A stretch of 64,000 nucleotides of DNA, taken from the NCBI GenBank assembly GCA_964415045.1, contig CAYPZL010000002.1, positions 16,190-80,189 of the forward strand, in the 5' to 3' direction. The notes under the pieces are model-generated. The model worked only from the letters and a program-made list of their open reading frames with translations, had not been told where the DNA came from and made no database searches. The DNA is from CAYPZL01 sp964415045 (GTDB taxonomy: Bacteria > Planctomycetota > Phycisphaerae > Sedimentisphaerales > Anaerobacaceae). The position numbers and the translations under genes are program-made. Below, piece after piece: positions 60,222-64,000 of the stretch. Numbering within the stretch: the stretch's first letter is position 1; each line of letters begins with the position of its first letter.

Positions 60222-61025
60222 TCACCGCAATAGGTCGCGTGCATTGCCTGCCAGGATGCGTTCGAGCTTTTTTGCCGGAAGCGACAATTTTTTCAGGAGC
60301 GAAAGGCTCTGCGCCTGATCCGTCCAGGGCGAGTCCGTCCCGAAGAGCACGTACTGCTCCGGGTGCTCCATGATGATTCGCCGGGCTCGCTCGGCGTCAA
60401 GGTCTTGCATGGCAAACGATATTTCCATGCGGATTTTCCGTCCCATAAGGTGCCTTTCGACCTCGTCCCACTGCTGCCAGGCGCCCAGATGGGTGGCCAC
60501 GAACTTCAAGGTCGGGAACCGGTCCTGAATCTCGCACACCATCTTCGGATCGGCACGACGGATGCGCGGAAAGGCGATATCGTAACCCGTGTGCATGACC
60601 ACAATCAAATCCTGCGACGCCGCCTCCTCATAAACGGGAAGCATTCTGTCCTCACCGGCAAAAAAGTCCTGGTAGAACGGGTGGAACTTGACGCCCTTGA
60701 AGCCGGCCTGCTTGATCCGCCGGACCTGCGCGACGCAATCCGGCGCCGCCGGATGCACCGAAGGAAAAGGAATGAGCCGCTCGCAACGGATCGTCTCGCA
60801 CCAGCGCAGGATCGTATCGAACTGCGCGGGCCGCGTGGCGATACAACAAACCACGCTCTTGCCAATCCCCGCCTCGTCCATCGAACGAAGCAAATCCGCC
60901 ACCGTGCCATCCAGGTAGGCCTTGATGCCGGGCGCCTCGGCGAGAAGCGCTTTCATCGCACGCGGCGCCAGGTCATCGGCAAAGGCGTGTACGTGGAAAT
61001 CGATAATGTCTTCGTCCATACTCAT
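60222..61025 (-). CDS. Amidohydrolase-family TIM-barrel protein (TatD/ACMSD-like)
   Basis: The 267-residue protein has IIDFHVHAFADDLAPRAM (H-x-H metal ligands near residue 10), GFKGVKFHPFYQ, VVMHTGYDIAF, KFVATHLGAWQQWDEVERHL and VLFGTDSPWTDQAQS (metal-binding Asp). This is the amidohydrolase_2/PHP-like layout of ACMSD-type decarboxylases and related hydrolases. Substrate is unknown. GGAAAGAGAAG precedes ATG 61025. A repeat of the GTCATCCTGAA family lies just upstream. Confidence 0.85.
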   Translation of the reverse strand: MSMDEDIIDFHVHAFADDLAPRAMKALLAEAPGIKAYLDGTVADLLRSMDEAGIGKSVVCCIATRPAQFDTILRWCETIRCERLIPFPSVHPAAPDCVAQVRRIKQAGFKGVKFHPFYQDFFAGEDRMLPVYEEAASQDLIVVMHTGYDIAFPRIRRADPKMVCEIQDRFPTLKFVATHLGAWQQWDEVERHLMGRKIRMEISFAMQDLDAERARRIIMEHPEQYVLFGTDSPWTDQAQSLSLLKKLSLPAKKLERILAGNARDLLR

Positions 61026-61082
61026 CTTCTCTTTCCGCATCGCAGCCTGTCATACGGGTTTTGACTCAGTCCTGTGTTGTAT

Positions 61083-61182
61083 GTCATCCTGAACGCAGCA
61101 CCGCGGAGTGAAGGATCTGGGCTGCGGATTTGGAATATTTCCCGTTCCAGGGCCAGATCCTTCGCCTGCGGCTCAGGATGAC
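61083..61182. repeat. Palindromic repeat, family GTCATCCTGAA, copy C
   Basis: Outer arms GTCATCCTGA and TCAGGATGAC and inner arms GAAGGATCTGG and CCAGATCCTTC are perfect. It lies between the divergent amidohydrolase and thioesterase genes. Confidence 0.88.
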
Positions 61183-61437
61183 AACGTCTCATCTCACAAG
61201 AATTCCTCCCAATCCCTATGATCCGTTTCCGCGCGCCGCTTCGAGCGGCAATGTGCGCGCTGCATCCTGCCGCGACATCATAGTGCCCCGGCCCCCGGAA
61301 CATCAACCCTTTTCGGCGCAGGTCCGGATAACGCCGGCCGCGACAAGACCGGCATTGATGACCGTCGCCGCTTCGAGTAAGATCCACTAAGCGGTTGTCG
61401 CTTCGAATAGAATGAATCGCGCATGTGGAGGCTCGTC

Positions 61438-61842
61438 ATGCAGGCAATCTGGGACTTCTTCAAGAACGACCGATTCGCACAACACAGCGGAATCGAATTG
61501 CTCGAGATCGCGCCGGGCTACGCCAAAGCCAAAATGGAGGTCACAGACAGCCATCTCAACGGCGTCGACGTCGTCCACGGCGGCGCGATCTTCACCCTGG
61601 CGGACCTGGCCTTCGCCGCCGCTTCCAACTCGCACGGCACCGTAGCGGTCGCGATCAACGCCAGCATCTGGTATGTCAAGGCCGCCCGGCAGGGGACGCT
61701 CTATGCCGAAGCCCGCGAGGTGTCCCGCAACCCGAAGCTGGCCACCTATTCGATCGCCATCACCGAGGAGTCCGGCGACACCATCGCAACGTTCGAAGGC
61801 ATGGTGTATCGAAAGAAAGACCAGATTGGACCGGCTGCGTAG
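61438..61842 (+). CDS. PaaI-type hotdog thioesterase
   Basis: The 134-residue protein has the hotdog fold motifs FAQHSGIELLEIAPGYAKAKMEV, NGVDVVHGGAIFTLADLAFAAASNS and YVKAARQGTLYAEAREVSR, with the catalytic Asp in LADLAF and the HGG loop. Relatives hydrolyse phenylacetyl- or hydroxyphenylacetyl-CoA, which would connect with the PaaK enzymes of this window, but this gene is not linked to that operon. ATG 61438 follows GGAGG at seven bases. mutY follows after 32 bases on the same strand. Confidence 0.9.
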   Translation: MQAIWDFFKNDRFAQHSGIELLEIAPGYAKAKMEVTDSHLNGVDVVHGGAIFTLADLAFAAASNSHGTVAVAINASIWYVKAARQGTLYAEAREVSRNPKLATYSIAITEESGDTIATFEGMVYRKKDQIGPAA

Positions 61843-61874
61843 CGCCAATCGCAGCGCGAAACAGCCGATGCGAA

Positions 61875-62999
<1,125 letters not shown>

Positions 63000-63013
63000 C
63001 AAGACAATTGCAC

Positions 63014-63042
63014 TTGATCTTGCGATGTGTAACGCCTACCAT
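63014..63042 (+). promoter_or_regulatory. Candidate promoter for the SGNH hydrolase
   Basis: TTGATC (63014-63019) and TACCAT (63037-63042) are separated by 17 bases, about 70 bases upstream of the ATG at 63111. Confidence 0.45.
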
Positions 63043-63110
63043 GCCTTGGTGCCGCCGAAGCGGCGCCGGATTGCCGCCGTCACAAGATACAGAAAGGAGA
63101 CGCTGTCGCC

Positions 63111-63794
63111 ATGAGATCTTCCGCCCTTCGATCCGTCATCGTGTTGATTGCCCTCGCGGTATGTGTGTTTGGGTGCGCCGCGGACCGAAAGGCCGCAACG
63201 AGCCGCAGCGGGGGTCCGTTCCAGGTCCTCATCATCGGCGACTCCATCTCCATCGGTTACTTCAAGCCCACCAAGGCGTTGCTGGAGCCCACGGCACAAG
63301 TCTACCACAACGCCGGAAACGCCCAGCACACCGCGCACGGCCTGGCGCAGCTCGACGCATGGCTCGGCGAGACAAAATGGGACGTGATCCATTTCAACCA
63401 CGGACTGCACGATCTCAAGTACGTGGACGAGAACGGCAAACGAGTGCCGCCGGCCCAAGGCCATCAGCAGATCCCGCTTGGCGACTACGCGCGCAACCTC
63501 GACGAGCTGGCCAAACGCCTCAAGAAGAGCGGCGCGCACCTGATCTTCGCCACCACCACGCCCGTCCCGCAAGGCGCGCATGGACGCGTCCCGGGCGACG
63601 CGAAACGCTACAACGACGCCGCCCTGGCCATCATGAGAAAGCACCGCATCCCGGTAAACGATCTCTACGCCTTCGCCCTGCCGCGACTCGACTCGATCCA
63701 GCGCCCCCGCGACGTCCACTTCACGAAAGAGGGGTCCCAACTCCTGGCCGAGCAGGTGGCCGAGAGCATCCGAGCCGCGATAGCAGGCAACTGA
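63111..63794 (+). CDS. SGNH/GDSL hydrolase, lipoprotein
   Basis: The 227-residue protein has a lipoprotein signal with the lipobox CVFGC (Cys about residue 22). The SGNH hydrolase domain has block I IIGDSISIGY with the nucleophile Ser, a block III FNHGLHD in place of G-x-N-D, and block V RPRDVHFTKEG with the catalytic Asp and His. It is a lipid-anchored periplasmic esterase or acetylxylan-type deacetylase; similar proteins abound near carbohydrate-active genes in planctomycetes. AAAGGAGACG precedes the ATG. A repeat follows at 63828. Confidence 0.88.
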   Translation: MRSSALRSVIVLIALAVCVFGCAADRKAATSRSGGPFQVLIIGDSISIGYFKPTKALLEPTAQVYHNAGNAQHTAHGLAQLDAWLGETKWDVIHFNHGLHDLKYVDENGKRVPPAQGHQQIPLGDYARNLDELAKRLKKSGAHLIFATTTPVPQGAHGRVPGDAKRYNDAALAIMRKHRIPVNDLYAFALPRLDSIQRPRDVHFTKEGSQLLAEQVAESIRAAIAGN

Positions 63795-63827
63795 CACCCA
63801 TTACGATTGACTCTCGCGTCCTCTCTT

Positions 63828-63917
63828 GTCATCCTGAAGGCAGTGAAGGATCTGGGCTGCGACGGGAGGAAACCTCTTTTGCGATGGCCGGATCCTTCGG
63901 TTTCACCTCAGGATGAC
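63828..63917. repeat. Palindromic repeat, family GTCATCCTGAA, copy D
   Basis: Outer arms GTCATCCTGA and TCAGGATGAC are perfect; the inner arms GAAGGATCTGG and CCGGATCCTTC differ at one position. The left side is shorter than in the other copies. Confidence 0.82.
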
Positions 63918-64000
63918 AGAGTGGTGGCGGCGTAAGTATGTTTCTGACTGAACTTTTGCAAAATGGAGATTAGGCTTACTTTAGGGAGGAAAAATCTCCT

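Overview
The window is GC-rich and densely coded on both strands. Several gene types suggest a free-living, anaerobic or microaerophilic, polysaccharide-degrading planctomycete of the Phycisphaerae/Sedimentisphaerales type: a GLUG-repeat protein with a dockerin-like tail, a LamG domain on a pilin-like protein, a secreted beta-helix protein, a flavodiiron protein, an indolepyruvate:ferredoxin oxidoreductase with CoA ligases, and a mixed type II secretion/type IV pilus locus. This placement is inferred from gene content; there is no rRNA or tRNA in the window to confirm it.

Layout. 1-8006: a partial BASS transporter, a truncated sialate-esterase remnant, an FHA protein, a beta-lactamase-fold lipoprotein, a small coiled-coil membrane protein, then nupC-cupin and putP-2H phosphoesterase pairs. 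8062-25067: a minus-strand block of 17 genes for a T2SS/T4P machine. In transcription order it runs major pseudopilin, three more pseudopilins, a LamG-bearing GspK-like protein, GspH, PilM, PilN, PilO, a PilP/GspC-like protein, secretin, histidine kinase, response regulator, GAF/HD-GYP protein, STAS protein, GspE and GspF. The signalling genes lie inside the machine operon. 25068-25794 is a gene-free island of palindromic repeats.

25795-38672: an fprA-argH-thiL-tsaE minus-strand operon, nagA, a beta-helix protein, threonine aldolase, a PilZ protein, a TsaC/Sua5 to low-molecular-weight phosphatase fusion overlapping rpiB, a coiled-coil lipoprotein and accA. 38924-43507: tyrA-purL-purQ on the plus strand. 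43589-45252: a folM-folB-folK pterin/folate operon. 45459-52545: the GLUG protein, truB, a large (alpha/alpha)6-barrel glycosidase-like protein, a fosmidomycin-resistance-type MFS exporter and a polysaccharide deacetylase. 52592-58247: an iorA-iorB-paaK-ACT-paaK-ACT operon for arylpyruvate/arylacetate metabolism. 58349-63794: an alginate-export-type porin, an amidohydrolase, a PaaI-type thioesterase, MutY and an SGNH hydrolase.

Cross-cutting signals. Many genes have a recognisable housekeeping promoter of the form TTGACG-N17-TA, found upstream of at least seven genes. Two families of nested palindromes occur between genes: four copies starting GTCATCCTGAA and two starting GTGGCAGCGTCAAG. The points most worth a second look are the signalling cassette inside the secretion operon, the LamG pseudopilin, an Asn in the GspE Walker A motif, an IorA without its ferredoxin domain on a nearly leaderless transcript, two PaaK-ACT pairs, the Sua5-phosphatase fusion, and the repeat island beside tsaE.
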